DNA from: RGIG3077 sp964490175
Lineage (GTDB): Bacteria > Bacillota > Clostridia > Oscillospirales > Ruminococcaceae
Direction: 5' to 3'
NCBI GenBank assembly: GCA_964490175.1
Contig: CAZBAI010000006.1
Coordinates: 17,207 to 81,206, forward strand
Length of the DNA stretch: 64,000 bases
The notes beneath the pieces are model-generated. The model made no database searches. It had not been told where the DNA came from and saw only the letters and a list, made by a program, of their open reading frames with translations. A program made the position numbers and the translations under genes. Shown in pieces: positions 8,954 to 16,867 of this stretch. Position 1 is the stretch's first letter. Each line of letters opens with the position of its first letter.

Positions 8954-10206
8954 ATGTTTTCCTTTGTTAAAACTGATTTAATAGCGCTTTTAACATCAAT
9001 CAAAAGCTGCGTGCATTCATGAGGATTAAAGGTTGAAGAATAGCTGTATATTGCAGCGCCGCACAGCGAAGCGTCGCCAAGCACATCTTCAAGCTGCCTT
9101 GCGGTCAAACTGTAATCCGACCATTCGCCGCTGTTTTCGGCATATTTATATGTGCAAACGCCGATTATCAGCTGTATGTCGGAAAAAGCACATTTTTCTT
9201 TCCAATTGATCAGCATTTTTTCAAACGGCGCCGATTCGCTTGTGTATCCGAAATATATCTGCGGAACGATGTAATCGCAATATCCGCTTTGCGCACACCA
9301 CAAATCAACATCCGCATAAGCGCCTTGATTGGCGCTGTCTGTGCATACAGGGCTTATTCCGAACAGAACGTTTGCGTCGTATTCCTTTACGGTTTTGTAA
9401 ATCTCGCTTACAAGGGCGTTGGTGTTGGAATAGCGCCACGCACCGAGGTCATCGCCGCCCGAAGCGGCAAAGGCGGCACTGTCAAACGAAATATCCGTTG
9501 TGGGATAAAAATAATCGTCGATATGTATTCCGTCGATATCGTAATTATACAATATTTCTTTAACGCCGTCACACACAAGCCGCCTTGTTTCGCCGTATGC
9601 CGGGTTGAGATAATACAGCCCTGAATATTCGACAATATAAGCGCCGTTTTTTTGAATATCGCAGTACCATTGTTTTAATATGCAATCTTGTGAAAGATTT
9701 GCAATGTTTTCCGTATTTGACAGTCTTAGCGGATTTATCCAGGCGTGGAACGATAGACCGAGTGCGTGCGCAATATCGACCATGATTTCAAGCGGGTCAA
9801 AGTCGATTTTTTTGCCGAATGTGCCCGAACATTCGGACGCCATCGGAAAAATGTCGGAATAATAATATGCGTCGCCGTGAGCACGCACGTGAACATACAG
9901 CGTGTTTATGCCGATATCTTTAGCGTTTTGAAAACATACCCTTATATTTTCCGCAAACTCATTTTCCGATTTTGATAAAAGAACATTACGGTATTCAAAA
10001 TAGGGAAACCACATTGCTTTGACCTGCTTATAATTTAGCGGCGAATAGCTGTTTAAAAACGAAATGTCGGTGTGCGTGGCACTTGGCGGAGAATAACTCA
10101 CCGTGGCGTTTTGCACAGCGTGCCGTGATATCGGAGAAAGTGTGGAAAGGGCAAGAAACAAAGCTAAAAGAACGGCGGTTAAAGCCCCTGAAATTTTTAC
10201 TGCCAT
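8950..10206 (-). CDS. GHL10/DUF187 family glycoside hydrolase-like protein
   Basis: A 418-residue exported protein with an N-terminal hydrophobic segment (about 5-25). Family features in order: KAMWFPYFEYRNVL, NTLYVHVRAHGDAYYYSD, FHAWINPLRL, the acidic GIHIDDYFYP motif expected at the active site, and VPQIYFGY. GHL10 proteins (E. coli YngK family) are predicted to act on cell-wall or exopolysaccharide glycans; activity is not proven for most. GAGG precedes ATG 10204-10206. It is first in an operon with the amidase and probably driven by the promoter at 10249-10277. The pairing suggests joint peptidoglycan processing, possibly during sporulation or germination. Confidence 0.88.
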   Translation of the reverse strand: MAVKISGALTAVLLALFLALSTLSPISRHAVQNATVSYSPPSATHTDISFLNSYSPLNYKQVKAMWFPYFEYRNVLLSKSENEFAENIRVCFQNAKDIGINTLYVHVRAHGDAYYYSDIFPMASECSGTFGKKIDFDPLEIMVDIAHALGLSFHAWINPLRLSNTENIANLSQDCILKQWYCDIQKNGAYIVEYSGLYYLNPAYGETRRLVCDGVKEILYNYDIDGIHIDDYFYPTTDISFDSAAFAASGGDDLGAWRYSNTNALVSEIYKTVKEYDANVLFGISPVCTDSANQGAYADVDLWCAQSGYCDYIVPQIYFGYTSESAPFEKMLINWKEKCAFSDIQLIIGVCTYKYAENSGEWSDYSLTARQLEDVLGDASLCGAAIYSYSSTFNPHECTQLLIDVKSAIKSVLTKENI

Positions 10207-10222
10207 AAATACCTCGTTTTCA

Positions 10223-10270
10223 AAAGCGCTTTGCCGCTCTACTGAACTATTTTACAGCAAAAAGCGCTTT
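10223..10270. promoter_or_regulatory. Two copies of palindrome AAAGCGCTTT at the GHL10-amidase promoter
   Basis: Perfect 10-bp palindromes at 10223-10232 and 10261-10270, 38 bp apart. The second sits inside the -35/-10 spacer and the first between the predicted start site and the start codon. The layout suits a dimeric repressor, but no regulator is known. Confidence 0.4.
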
Positions 10271-10277
10271 CTGTCAA
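10249..10277 (-). promoter_or_regulatory. Promoter for the GHL10-amidase operon
   Basis: Minus strand: TTGACA (10277-10272), 17-bp spacer, TAAAAT (10254-10249). The start codon is 43 bp downstream. Confidence 0.75.
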
Positions 10278-10376
10278 TCAACAATATCGAATTATCGCAA
10301 ATATGCATGTACAATAATGTATATTTGCTCAAAGACGGCGTTATGCAAAATGCAAAAATTAAATTTGAAAAAATGC

Positions 10377-10405
10377 TTGACAAGCGCAGGCAAAAATGAT
10401 ATAAT
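10377..10405 (+). promoter_or_regulatory. Full-consensus promoter for rpsF-ssb-rpsR
   Basis: TTGACA at 10377, exact 17-bp spacer, TATAAT at 10400 with TGA in front (extended -10). This is as strong as a vegetative promoter can look, as expected for ribosomal protein genes. Confidence 0.92.
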
Positions 10406-10409
10406 CTTA

Positions 10410-10442
10410 AATGTTCGGTTGAGAGGGATTTTGACCGACGTT
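10410..10442 (+). promoter_or_regulatory. Hairpin at the 5-prime end of the rpsF leader (possible S6:S18 site)
   Basis: Bases 10410-10419 pair with 10434-10442 (nine pairs, one bulged T) around a 14-nt loop; the 3-prime arm contains CCG. Transcription should start at about 10412, so the hairpin is near the very end of the mRNA. Leaders of rpsF operons in many bacteria carry an S6:S18-binding hairpin with a CCG element; whether this one fits the consensus needs a covariance search. Confidence 0.4.
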
Positions 10443-10506
10443 TCAGTTGAATATTCAATCCTTGTACGCATTTTGTTGTGTGCAAACCCAAAAGGAGGTG
10501 CTATGG

Positions 10507-10797
10507 ATGGCTAAGCAGATCGAAAAGTACGAGCTTATGGCGGTCATCAGCCTTAATAAGGACGAGGAGGGCATTAACGCTCTTGTTGAAAAGTTCAAGG
10601 CGATGATTGAAGCAAACGGTACTCTTGAAGAAGTTGACGTTTGGGGAAAACGCAGACTCGCTTATGCTATCGAGGACGAAACAGAGGGTTATTATGTGCT
10701 TTATCATTTTGAATCAAAGCCTGATTTCCCGCAGGAGCTTGACCGTGTTCTCAAAATCACGGACGGAATCCTTCGTTCTATGATAACCGTAAGATAA
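10507..10797 (+). CDS. rpsF: 30S ribosomal protein S6
   Basis: A 96-residue ribosomal protein binding S18 and 16S rRNA in the platform of the small subunit. Sequence features: KYELMAVI start, a short acidic helix, VDVWGKRRLAYAI (the signature RRLAY strand) and YYVLYHF. Start chosen at ATG 10507, eight bases after AGGAGGTG. The frame is open further upstream but that part is not S6-like. An ATG at 10503 in another frame reads only MDG before a stop and overlaps the true start. It heads the conserved rpsF-ssb-rpsR operon. Confidence 0.96.
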   Translation: MAKQIEKYELMAVISLNKDEEGINALVEKFKAMIEANGTLEEVDVWGKRRLAYAIEDETEGYYVLYHFESKPDFPQELDRVLKITDGILRSMITVR

Positions 10798-10835
10798 CAA
10801 CTTGTTTTATTAAACCCGTAAAAGGAGGCTTTACA

Positions 10836-11312
10836 ATGATTAACAAAGTTATTCTCATGGGCAGGCTTGTTGCCGACCCCGAATTGCGCAGAACTCAAAG
10901 CGATGTTTCGGTGTGCAGATTCAGAATTGCCGTGAACCGTCCTTATCAAAAGGATAAAGAAAACACGGCAGACTTCATCAGCTGTACAGCGTGGAGAAAT
11001 ACCGCCGATTTTATATCACGATATTTTACAAAAGGAAAAATGATTATTGTAGAAGGCTCCTTGCGGAACGATAATTATACCGACGCAAATAACGTTAAGC
11101 ATTATTCGATGAGTGTTCAGGTTGATAATGTTTCTTTCGGCGAATCGAAAAATTCGTCCGACCCCAACAGCTTCAGGGCACTTGACGATGATGCGGTGTC
11201 TGCACCGACAGCCGCACGTGCTTCGAGCCTTCCTGCCGCAGATGAAACTCTTTCTCTCGGCGATATGGGTGACTTTGAAGAGATTTTGAGCGACGGTGAC
11301 GTTCCGTTCTGA
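10836..11312 (+). CDS. ssb: Single-stranded DNA-binding protein
   Basis: A 158-residue replication and repair protein that coats single-stranded DNA as a tetramer. It opens MINKVILMGRLVADPELR, the typical OB-fold start, followed by FRIAVNRPY and a DFISCTAWR segment. The core runs to about residue 105. A Ser/Ala-rich linker follows and the acidic tip DGDVPF, the partner-binding tail that recruits PriA, RecG and other proteins. AAAGGAGG precedes the ATG. Its place between rpsF and rpsR is nearly universal in Firmicutes. Confidence 0.97.
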   Translation: MINKVILMGRLVADPELRRTQSDVSVCRFRIAVNRPYQKDKENTADFISCTAWRNTADFISRYFTKGKMIIVEGSLRNDNYTDANNVKHYSMSVQVDNVSFGESKNSSDPNSFRALDDDAVSAPTAARASSLPAADETLSLGDMGDFEEILSDGDVPF

Positions 11313-11343
11313 TTTTAAGATTTTACGAAAGGAAAATACCGAA

Positions 11344-11580
11344 ATGGAGAGAAATCCTAAGGCTCAAAAGAGATCTCGCAGAAAGGTTTGCATTTTCTGC
11401 GCAGACAAAATCGAGAGAATCGATTATAAAGACCTTCCCAGACTCAAAAAGTGTATGACAGAGCGTGGAAAAATTCTTCCCCGCAGAGTGACCGGCACTT
11501 GTGCATTTCATCAGAGAGAGGTAACAGGCGCAGTAAAGCGTGCACGTTACATCGCTCTTCTTCCTTACACAAACGATTGA
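11344..11580 (+). CDS. rpsR: 30S ribosomal protein S18
   Basis: A 78-residue ribosomal protein and partner of S6. It contains the Cys pair in VCIFCADK, the core YKDLPRLKKCMTERGKILPRR and TGTCAFHQREV, ending in ALLPYTND. The Cys-containing form is the zinc-binding (C+) paralogue type. ATG at 11344 follows GAAAGGAAA; the frame is open upstream from 11296, but that part would overlap ssb and lacks S18 similarity. Last gene of the operon, followed 25 bp later by a terminator. Confidence 0.96.
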   Translation: MERNPKAQKRSRRKVCIFCADKIERIDYKDLPRLKKCMTERGKILPRRVTGTCAFHQREVTGAVKRARYIALLPYTND

Positions 11581-11604
11581 GTTTAGGTATATCTGACAAA
11601 TTGA

Positions 11605-11640
11605 CCCGACATTTTGCACTTTTGTAAATGTCGGGTTTTT
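11605..11640 (+). terminator. Terminator after rpsR
   Basis: CCCGACATTT (11605-11614) pairs with AAATGTCGGG (11626-11635), then TTTTT. Confidence 0.92.
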
Positions 11641-11657
11641 GTTGTTTGAAATTCCCC

Positions 11658-11686
11658 TTGCATTTGAATGAAAAATGTAGTAAAAT
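11658..11686 (+). promoter_or_regulatory. Promoter for the ABC exporter genes
   Basis: TTGCAT, 17-bp spacer, TAAAAT, about 55 bp before the ATPase start. Confidence 0.65.
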
Positions 11687-11739
11687 TAGCTTTAAAGTTT
11701 AATGCAATCTGCATTTGCATATTTTTTAAGGAGTAAAAA

Positions 11740-12876
11740 ATGCTTGTATTTCAGAATGTGACCAAGATTTATGACGGTATTCCCGTTTTGGATAATGTTT
11801 CACTTGAATTTTTACCCGGAAAGCTCTATGCCTTGATAGGTCCGAACGGCAGTGGCAAAACAACAATGATGAAAGCCGCTTCGGGTCTTGTTAAGCCGGA
11901 AAGCGGCACAATTACGTTTCAAGGCGTGCCGATTAGCGTAAAAACACGCAATGATATCGCATATATGCCGACAGAGCCTTATTACTACAATTTCATGACA
12001 ATTCGTGAAGTCGGAAAATATCACAAAGATTTTTTTGATAATTTTGATGTTGAATATTTTAAAAAGCTTATTTCTTATATGGAGCTTTCCGAAAAGCTAA
12101 AAGTAAAGTCACTTTCTTCGGGCATGAACGCTAAGCTGAAAATTGCGGTAACGCTTGCAAGGCGTGCCAAAGTGATTATGCTTGATGAGCCTTTAAACGG
12201 TATTGATATGATTGCGAGAGATTGCATAATCAGCTCGATTATCGCTTCCGCTTCTTCGCAGGGGAACTGCTTTTTGATATCAAGTCACCTTTTTGACGAG
12301 CTTGAACCGATTGTGAATGATGTTGTTATGGTTCGCTATGGCAAAATTATTATCAGCGGCGACATCAACGAAATCAGAAAGGCAAACAATAAATCTATTT
12401 CGGATCTTTACCGTGAGATATACGGCGGCGCCAATTACAATCCGTATGCCGGTATGCCGCAATATCCACAATATCCGCAACAGGGTGCACCGCAATATCC
12501 TCAACAGGGTATGTCGCAATATCCGCAATATCCGCAAGCCGGTATGTCCCAATATCCGCAACAGGGTGTGCCGCAGTATACTCAATATCCTCAACAATGT
12601 ATGCCGCAGTATACTCAATATCCGCAGAATATGCCTTATTATCAGCCGCAAAATGTTCAACAGCCGACATCTCAAATTAATCCTGCGCCGAACGGTTTTG
12701 CCAGTTTAAACGGCAATGCACAAAGTGACAAAACCGCCGATAATTCGCAGGAAACAAAAAACAAAGATATTTCCGAGACTTTTTCCGAGTTTGCGCAAAT
12801 TTCCGAGAACACTGTCAAGGACGGCTTTTTTGACGCAAACAAAAATTCAGACAGTGAAAAAGGGGGGCGCAGATAA
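11740..12876 (+). CDS. ABC transporter ATP-binding protein with Pro/Tyr/Gln repeat tail
   Basis: ATPase subunit of an ABC exporter, 378 residues. Residues 1-230 form a usual ATPase: Walker A GPNGSGKT, signature LSSGMNAK, Walker B VIMLDEP, the D-loop LNGID and the switch His in SSH. It resembles the YtrB/EcsA-type ATPases that pair with one membrane subunit. From about residue 237 to 303 is a tail of PQYPQ-like units (QQG or AG spacers), then an Asn/Ser/Glu-rich end. The tail is unusual for this family and could bind a partner or the membrane. GGAG precedes ATG. The stop overlaps the permease start by one base (TAATG). Confidence 0.93.
   Translation: MLVFQNVTKIYDGIPVLDNVSLEFLPGKLYALIGPNGSGKTTMMKAASGLVKPESGTITFQGVPISVKTRNDIAYMPTEPYYYNFMTIREVGKYHKDFFDNFDVEYFKKLISYMELSEKLKVKSLSSGMNAKLKIAVTLARRAKVIMLDEPLNGIDMIARDCIISSIIASASSQGNCFLISSHLFDELEPIVNDVVMVRYGKIIISGDINEIRKANNKSISDLYREIYGGANYNPYAGMPQYPQYPQQGAPQYPQQGMSQYPQYPQAGMSQYPQQGVPQYTQYPQQCMPQYTQYPQNMPYYQPQNVQQPTSQINPAPNGFASLNGNAQSDKTADNSQETKNKDISETFSEFAQISENTVKDGFFDANKNSDSEKGGRR
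12449..12648 (+). repeat. Repeat-coding stretch for PQYPQ units
   Basis: Imperfect short tandem repeats built on CAATATCC(G/T)CAA within the ATPase gene, encoding alternating P-Q-Y-P-Q with QQG(M/V/A) spacers. The number of units could vary between strains by slippage. Confidence 0.8.
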
Positions 12877-13709
12877 TGTTTAAATTGATAAAATATGAGT
12901 TTGCAAAAATTTTAAACGCTGTAATCGGCGTGCTCGGGGCGGCATTGGTTCTTGAAGCAACATACGGAATCGGTGCGCTGCTGATGAAGTTTAATACGTT
13001 TGACGACTTTGACGGTACATATGAAGAATACCTTGATTCCGCTCAATATGTTTTGCATAAAGTCGGTTCTCAAATGTTTACTTTTTCTGCCACTCTTTTA
13101 GTGATTGCAGCTTGTTCTGCGGTGATTTTCGTTATTATTTTTTCTATCACGACAATGAATAACGATTTTTGTAAAAAACAAGGCTATAACGTATTTTTAA
13201 CCCCGAACAGCTCATATGCGATTCTTGGCGCAAAGTATATTACATCATTTATAATCTTTTTGCTTTTCGGTATAATTGCCGTTTTGCTCACTGTTGCCGA
13301 TATAAATATTTCACTGTGGCTCTATGATATGGATTACCTATCGCTTGTGGATGATATTATCAAGCCTATTCTTGATGTGCTTGATGCGGATGAATTGTTT
13401 TCCGCATTTATCGGTATTGTTTCGCAGTTGATTTTTTATATATTTCTTGCAGGCTTTACATTGGTGTTCACACATACGGTATTCAAGGCTTCGGGTGCTT
13501 TAAAAGTTGTTTTGCAATTTGTTGTATTCGGCATTGTAAACGTTTTTTCGACCTTTGTTTTTGCGTTTGTCCTCGGCGGATATTATAATTACAGCAACAA
13601 TATCCGTACCGGCAGTTTTCTTTATGTTTCCGTACTTGTTTATTTGAGTATTTCAGCCGCTTTGTATTTTATCACCGCAAGGCTTATAGAAAAGAAACTG
13701 TCGATTTAA
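12876..13709 (+). CDS. ABC transporter permease subunit
   Basis: A 277-residue integral membrane protein with about six hydrophobic helices (near residues 12-35, 68-95, 112-140, 175-200, 212-238 and 245-270). Two soluble loops are rich in Asp and Tyr. It has no signal peptide and no known motif but belongs to the ABC-2-like permease group by size, topology and tight linkage: its ATG overlaps the ATPase stop by one base. The substrate is unknown; such pairs often export peptides or lipids or sense antibiotics. Confidence 0.8.
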   Translation: MFKLIKYEFAKILNAVIGVLGAALVLEATYGIGALLMKFNTFDDFDGTYEEYLDSAQYVLHKVGSQMFTFSATLLVIAACSAVIFVIIFSITTMNNDFCKKQGYNVFLTPNSSYAILGAKYITSFIIFLLFGIIAVLLTVADINISLWLYDMDYLSLVDDIIKPILDVLDADELFSAFIGIVSQLIFYIFLAGFTLVFTHTVFKASGALKVVLQFVVFGIVNVFSTFVFAFVLGGYYNYSNNIRTGSFLYVSVLVYLSISAALYFITARLIEKKLSI

Positions 13710-13755
13710 CGTTTTGCATAGCTTTTTTGGCAATGAAAATTCTAAAATATTACGC

Positions 13756-13784
13756 TTGCAAAATATGCGAAGATACGCTATAAT
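13756..13784 (+). promoter_or_regulatory. Promoter for lon
   Basis: TTGCAA, 17-bp spacer, TATAAT, about 60 bp before the lon ATG. No CIRCE or CtsR-type operator is seen nearby. Confidence 0.8.
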
Positions 13785-13844
13785 TAACAGGTATCGTATA
13801 TATAGTGACGCAAGCGTTTTTTTCACATTGGATAGGAGAATTGA

Positions 13845-16241
13845 ATGGATAACAATAACGTAAGCTATATGCCCATGCTTCCCTTACGTGGCGTGGTTGC
13901 TTTTCCGAATATAGTTTTGCATTTTGACATTGCACGCAAACGCTCTGCAAGAGCTGTGAAAGAAGCAATGAACGGCGACAGAAAAATATTTCTTGTTACG
14001 CAAAAAGATGTTTTTGTCGAAGAGCCGAAAGCAAACGACCTTTACAAAATCGGCGTTGTCTGCGAGGTAAAGCAGTTTATCAAAACGAAAGACGGTATCA
14101 CAAGGGTGCTTGTCGAGGGCATTCACAAAGCAAAATTGGTGTCGCTTTACGATACCGAAGATTTGCTTTATGCCGATGTTAAGCTGATGAATAATTACGC
14201 AAAGGCGAAATTCAGCGTAACTGAAATCGACGCCGTTGTCAGAAGCGTAAAGGAAGCTTTTGCCGATTACGCCTCGTATATGCCGAAAATGCCGGCTGAG
14301 CTTAGCGCACTTGTAATGAATCAGTCCGACCCTTTCAGGCTTTTTGAAAGCATTGTTTTTAATACCGCTTTATCATACGAAATTAAGCAGGAGCTTCTTG
14401 AAGCAGGTAATATTCTCGCAAAGCTCACAATGCTTTACAGTGCGCTTTGCGCCGAAATCGAAGTTCTTTCCATTGAACAGCAAATAAGAGAAAAAGTTAA
14501 GGAAAACATTGACCGTTCACAACATGAATATTATTTGCGTGAGCAGATGAACGTAATCGCTCAAGAGCTTGGCGAGGACGACAACGTCAACGAAGAGGTG
14601 TTTTCGTATATTGACCGTATATGCAAAATCGGGTTGCCCGAAAAGGATACCGAAAAGCTTATAAAGGAAGCCGAACGTTTGATGAAAATGCCTGTCAATT
14701 CGCAGGAGGCATTTGTTATAAGAAATTATCTCGATACTGTATTGGATTTGCCGTGGAATAAATATTCAAGCGACAAAATCGATATACAAAAGGCGGCAAA
14801 AACGCTTGACAGAGATCATTTCGGCATGGAAAAGGTCAAGCAGCGCATTTTGGAAACAATTTCCGTGCAGTCGCTTTCGGAAAAAAATCCGCCGAATATA
14901 ATCTGCCTTGTCGGACCTCCCGGCGTCGGCAAAACTTCAATCGGCAAATCGGTTGCAAAAGCCTTGGGACGCAAATATGTTCGTGTTTCGCTCGGCGGCG
15001 TAAAGGACGAGGCTGATATCAGGGGACACAGAAAAACCTATATCGGCTCAATGCCCGGCAGGATTCTTAATGCCGTTGCCAAGGCGGGCACGATGAATCC
15101 GCTGATTTTGCTTGATGAAATCGATAAAATGAGTAATGATTTTAAAGGCGACCCCGCTTCGGCAATGCTCGAAGTGCTTGATTCGGAGCAAAACTGCGAA
15201 TTTCGTGACCACTATCTTGAAATTCCGTTTGATTTAAGCAAAGTTATGTTCATTACAACGGCTAATGTCGAAAGCAATATTCCCGAGCCGCTACATGACA
15301 GAATGGAAATTATCGAGCTTTCGAGCTACACACGCCAAGAGAAATTTAATATTGCAAAAATGCACCTTGTGCCTAAAATGATAAAGGCAAACGGCTTGAA
15401 AAAATCGCAGCTTAAAATCTCCGATGATGCTATTTTTGCCCTTATCGACGGCTATACGCATGAAGCAGGCGTGCGAAGTCTTGAACGTGTAATAGCAAAA
15501 CTTTGCCGAAAGACTGCGAGAGAAATTGTCGAAAACGGCGTAAAGAACGTTAAATTTACAGCTTCAAATCTTGAAAATTATCTTGGCACTATAAAATATC
15601 ACGGCGATGAAAAGTCCGATATCGACCAAATCGGTGTTGTAAACGGTCTTGCCTGGACTGCCTTGGGCGGTGTGCTTATGCCGCTTGAAGCGCTTGTGCT
15701 TGACGGCAAGGGCGCTGTTGAGCTGACAGGTTCATTGGGCGATGTTATGAAAGAGAGCGCTAAGCTTGCATTGAGTTGGTGCAGATTTAATTGCGCCGAA
15801 TATTCAATCGACCCGCAGTTTTACAAGAATAACGATATTCACATCCATGCACCCGAGGGCGCTGTGCCGAAAGACGGCCCTTCTGCCGGAGTTGCGATGA
15901 TAACCGCAATGGTTTCGGCTCTTTCCAAAATTCCCGTTCGCTGCGATGTTGCAATGACCGGTGAAATCACCCTTCACGGTAAGGTGCTGCCCATAGGCGG
16001 CTTGCGTGAAAAGTCGATGGCGGCATACCGCAACGGCATAAAGACCGTTATCGTTCCAATGCAAAACAAACCCGATTTGGACGAGGTTGACGACATTGTA
16101 AAGCAAAATCTGAATTTTGTTTTTGTTTCAAATATTGACGAGGTGCTCAATATCGCTTTATGCAGTCAATGCAGCGACAGTTCCGAGCAATATATATTGC
16201 CCAAAGCGGCTAAACGTTCGGAAAATTTGCTGACAGTTTAA
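13845..16241 (+). CDS. lon: ATP-dependent protease Lon
   Basis: Cytoplasmic AAA+ serine protease of 798 residues that degrades misfolded and regulatory proteins. The N-terminal substrate-binding domain opens MPMLPLRGVVAFPN. A coiled helical part around REQMNVIAQELGEDD follows, then Walker A GPPGVGKT (about residue 362), Walker B LILLDEIDK, sensor and arginine-finger regions. The protease domain has the Ser in PKDGPSAGVAM and Lys in GKVLPIGGLREKSMAA, the catalytic dyad. TAGGAG lies before ATG. Full length for LonA. It is followed by ysxC, as in B. subtilis, though separated here from tig and clpX, which are at 52-56 kb. Confidence 0.97.
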   Translation: MDNNNVSYMPMLPLRGVVAFPNIVLHFDIARKRSARAVKEAMNGDRKIFLVTQKDVFVEEPKANDLYKIGVVCEVKQFIKTKDGITRVLVEGIHKAKLVSLYDTEDLLYADVKLMNNYAKAKFSVTEIDAVVRSVKEAFADYASYMPKMPAELSALVMNQSDPFRLFESIVFNTALSYEIKQELLEAGNILAKLTMLYSALCAEIEVLSIEQQIREKVKENIDRSQHEYYLREQMNVIAQELGEDDNVNEEVFSYIDRICKIGLPEKDTEKLIKEAERLMKMPVNSQEAFVIRNYLDTVLDLPWNKYSSDKIDIQKAAKTLDRDHFGMEKVKQRILETISVQSLSEKNPPNIICLVGPPGVGKTSIGKSVAKALGRKYVRVSLGGVKDEADIRGHRKTYIGSMPGRILNAVAKAGTMNPLILLDEIDKMSNDFKGDPASAMLEVLDSEQNCEFRDHYLEIPFDLSKVMFITTANVESNIPEPLHDRMEIIELSSYTRQEKFNIAKMHLVPKMIKANGLKKSQLKISDDAIFALIDGYTHEAGVRSLERVIAKLCRKTAREIVENGVKNVKFTASNLENYLGTIKYHGDEKSDIDQIGVVNGLAWTALGGVLMPLEALVLDGKGAVELTGSLGDVMKESAKLALSWCRFNCAEYSIDPQFYKNNDIHIHAPEGAVPKDGPSAGVAMITAMVSALSKIPVRCDVAMTGEITLHGKVLPIGGLREKSMAAYRNGIKTVIVPMQNKPDLDEVDDIVKQNLNFVFVSNIDEVLNIALCSQCSDSSEQYILPKAAKRSENLLTV

Positions 16242-16260
16242 TCACAATATTGGTGTAATT

Positions 16261-16842
16261 ATGAATTTTAATAAATCGGAATTTTATAAATCCTACGGTC
16301 TTTCAAATCAGCTGCCCGAAAGCGATGCTGTTGAAATTGTGTTTTCCGGCAGGTCAAATGTCGGAAAATCATCGATGATAAACAAAATCGTCAATAAAAA
16401 GGCACTGGCACGCACAAGCTCTGTGCCGGGAAAGACCGCAACCGTAAATTTTTATCGGCTTGACAATGCTTTTCTTGTTGATTTGCCCGGCTACGGCTAT
16501 GCTAAGGTATCGCACAGCGAAAAGCGCAGATGGTCGGAACTTATCGACGGATATTTTGCGTCGCAGCGCAATATCGGCATTGTCATTCAGCTGGTTGATT
16601 TCAGACACAAACCCTCGGATGACGATATCATGATGATAAATTTTCTCATTGATAACGAGTTACCGTTCATAATCGCTTTGACTAAAGCGGATAAGCTTAA
16701 ACCCGGCGAATTGCAAAGGCGAAGACAGAAACTGAAAAGCGAAATACCGTGCTTTGAAGATATTACCGTGATTGAGTTTTCCGCTCAAAACGGCGCCGGC
16801 GTTGACGCTATCAGAGAGATTATTTCCGATATTGCCGATTAG
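16261..16842 (+). CDS. ysxC: Ribosome biogenesis GTPase YsxC/EngB
   Basis: A 193-residue GTPase needed for 50S subunit maturation. G1 GRSNVGKSS, G2 region around TSSVPGKTATVNFY, G3 DLPGYGYAK and G4 TKADK are all present, in the order of the EngB family, with the usual C-terminal SAQNGAGVDAIREII. It starts 19 bp after lon and precedes lysA, whose reading frame could extend back into it; the lysA ribosome-binding site argues against that. Confidence 0.95.
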   Translation: MNFNKSEFYKSYGLSNQLPESDAVEIVFSGRSNVGKSSMINKIVNKKALARTSSVPGKTATVNFYRLDNAFLVDLPGYGYAKVSHSEKRRWSELIDGYFASQRNIGIVIQLVDFRHKPSDDDIMMINFLIDNELPFIIALTKADKLKPGELQRRRQKLKSEIPCFEDITVIEFSAQNGAGVDAIREIISDIAD

Positions 16843-16867
16843 TATTTTGACGAAAGGATATAGACAT

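Noticed and set aside
12280..12675. Minus-strand Leu/Arg-rich frame of 131 codons
   Set aside because: Shadow of the PQYPQ-coding repeats of the ABC ATPase; no ribosome-binding site.
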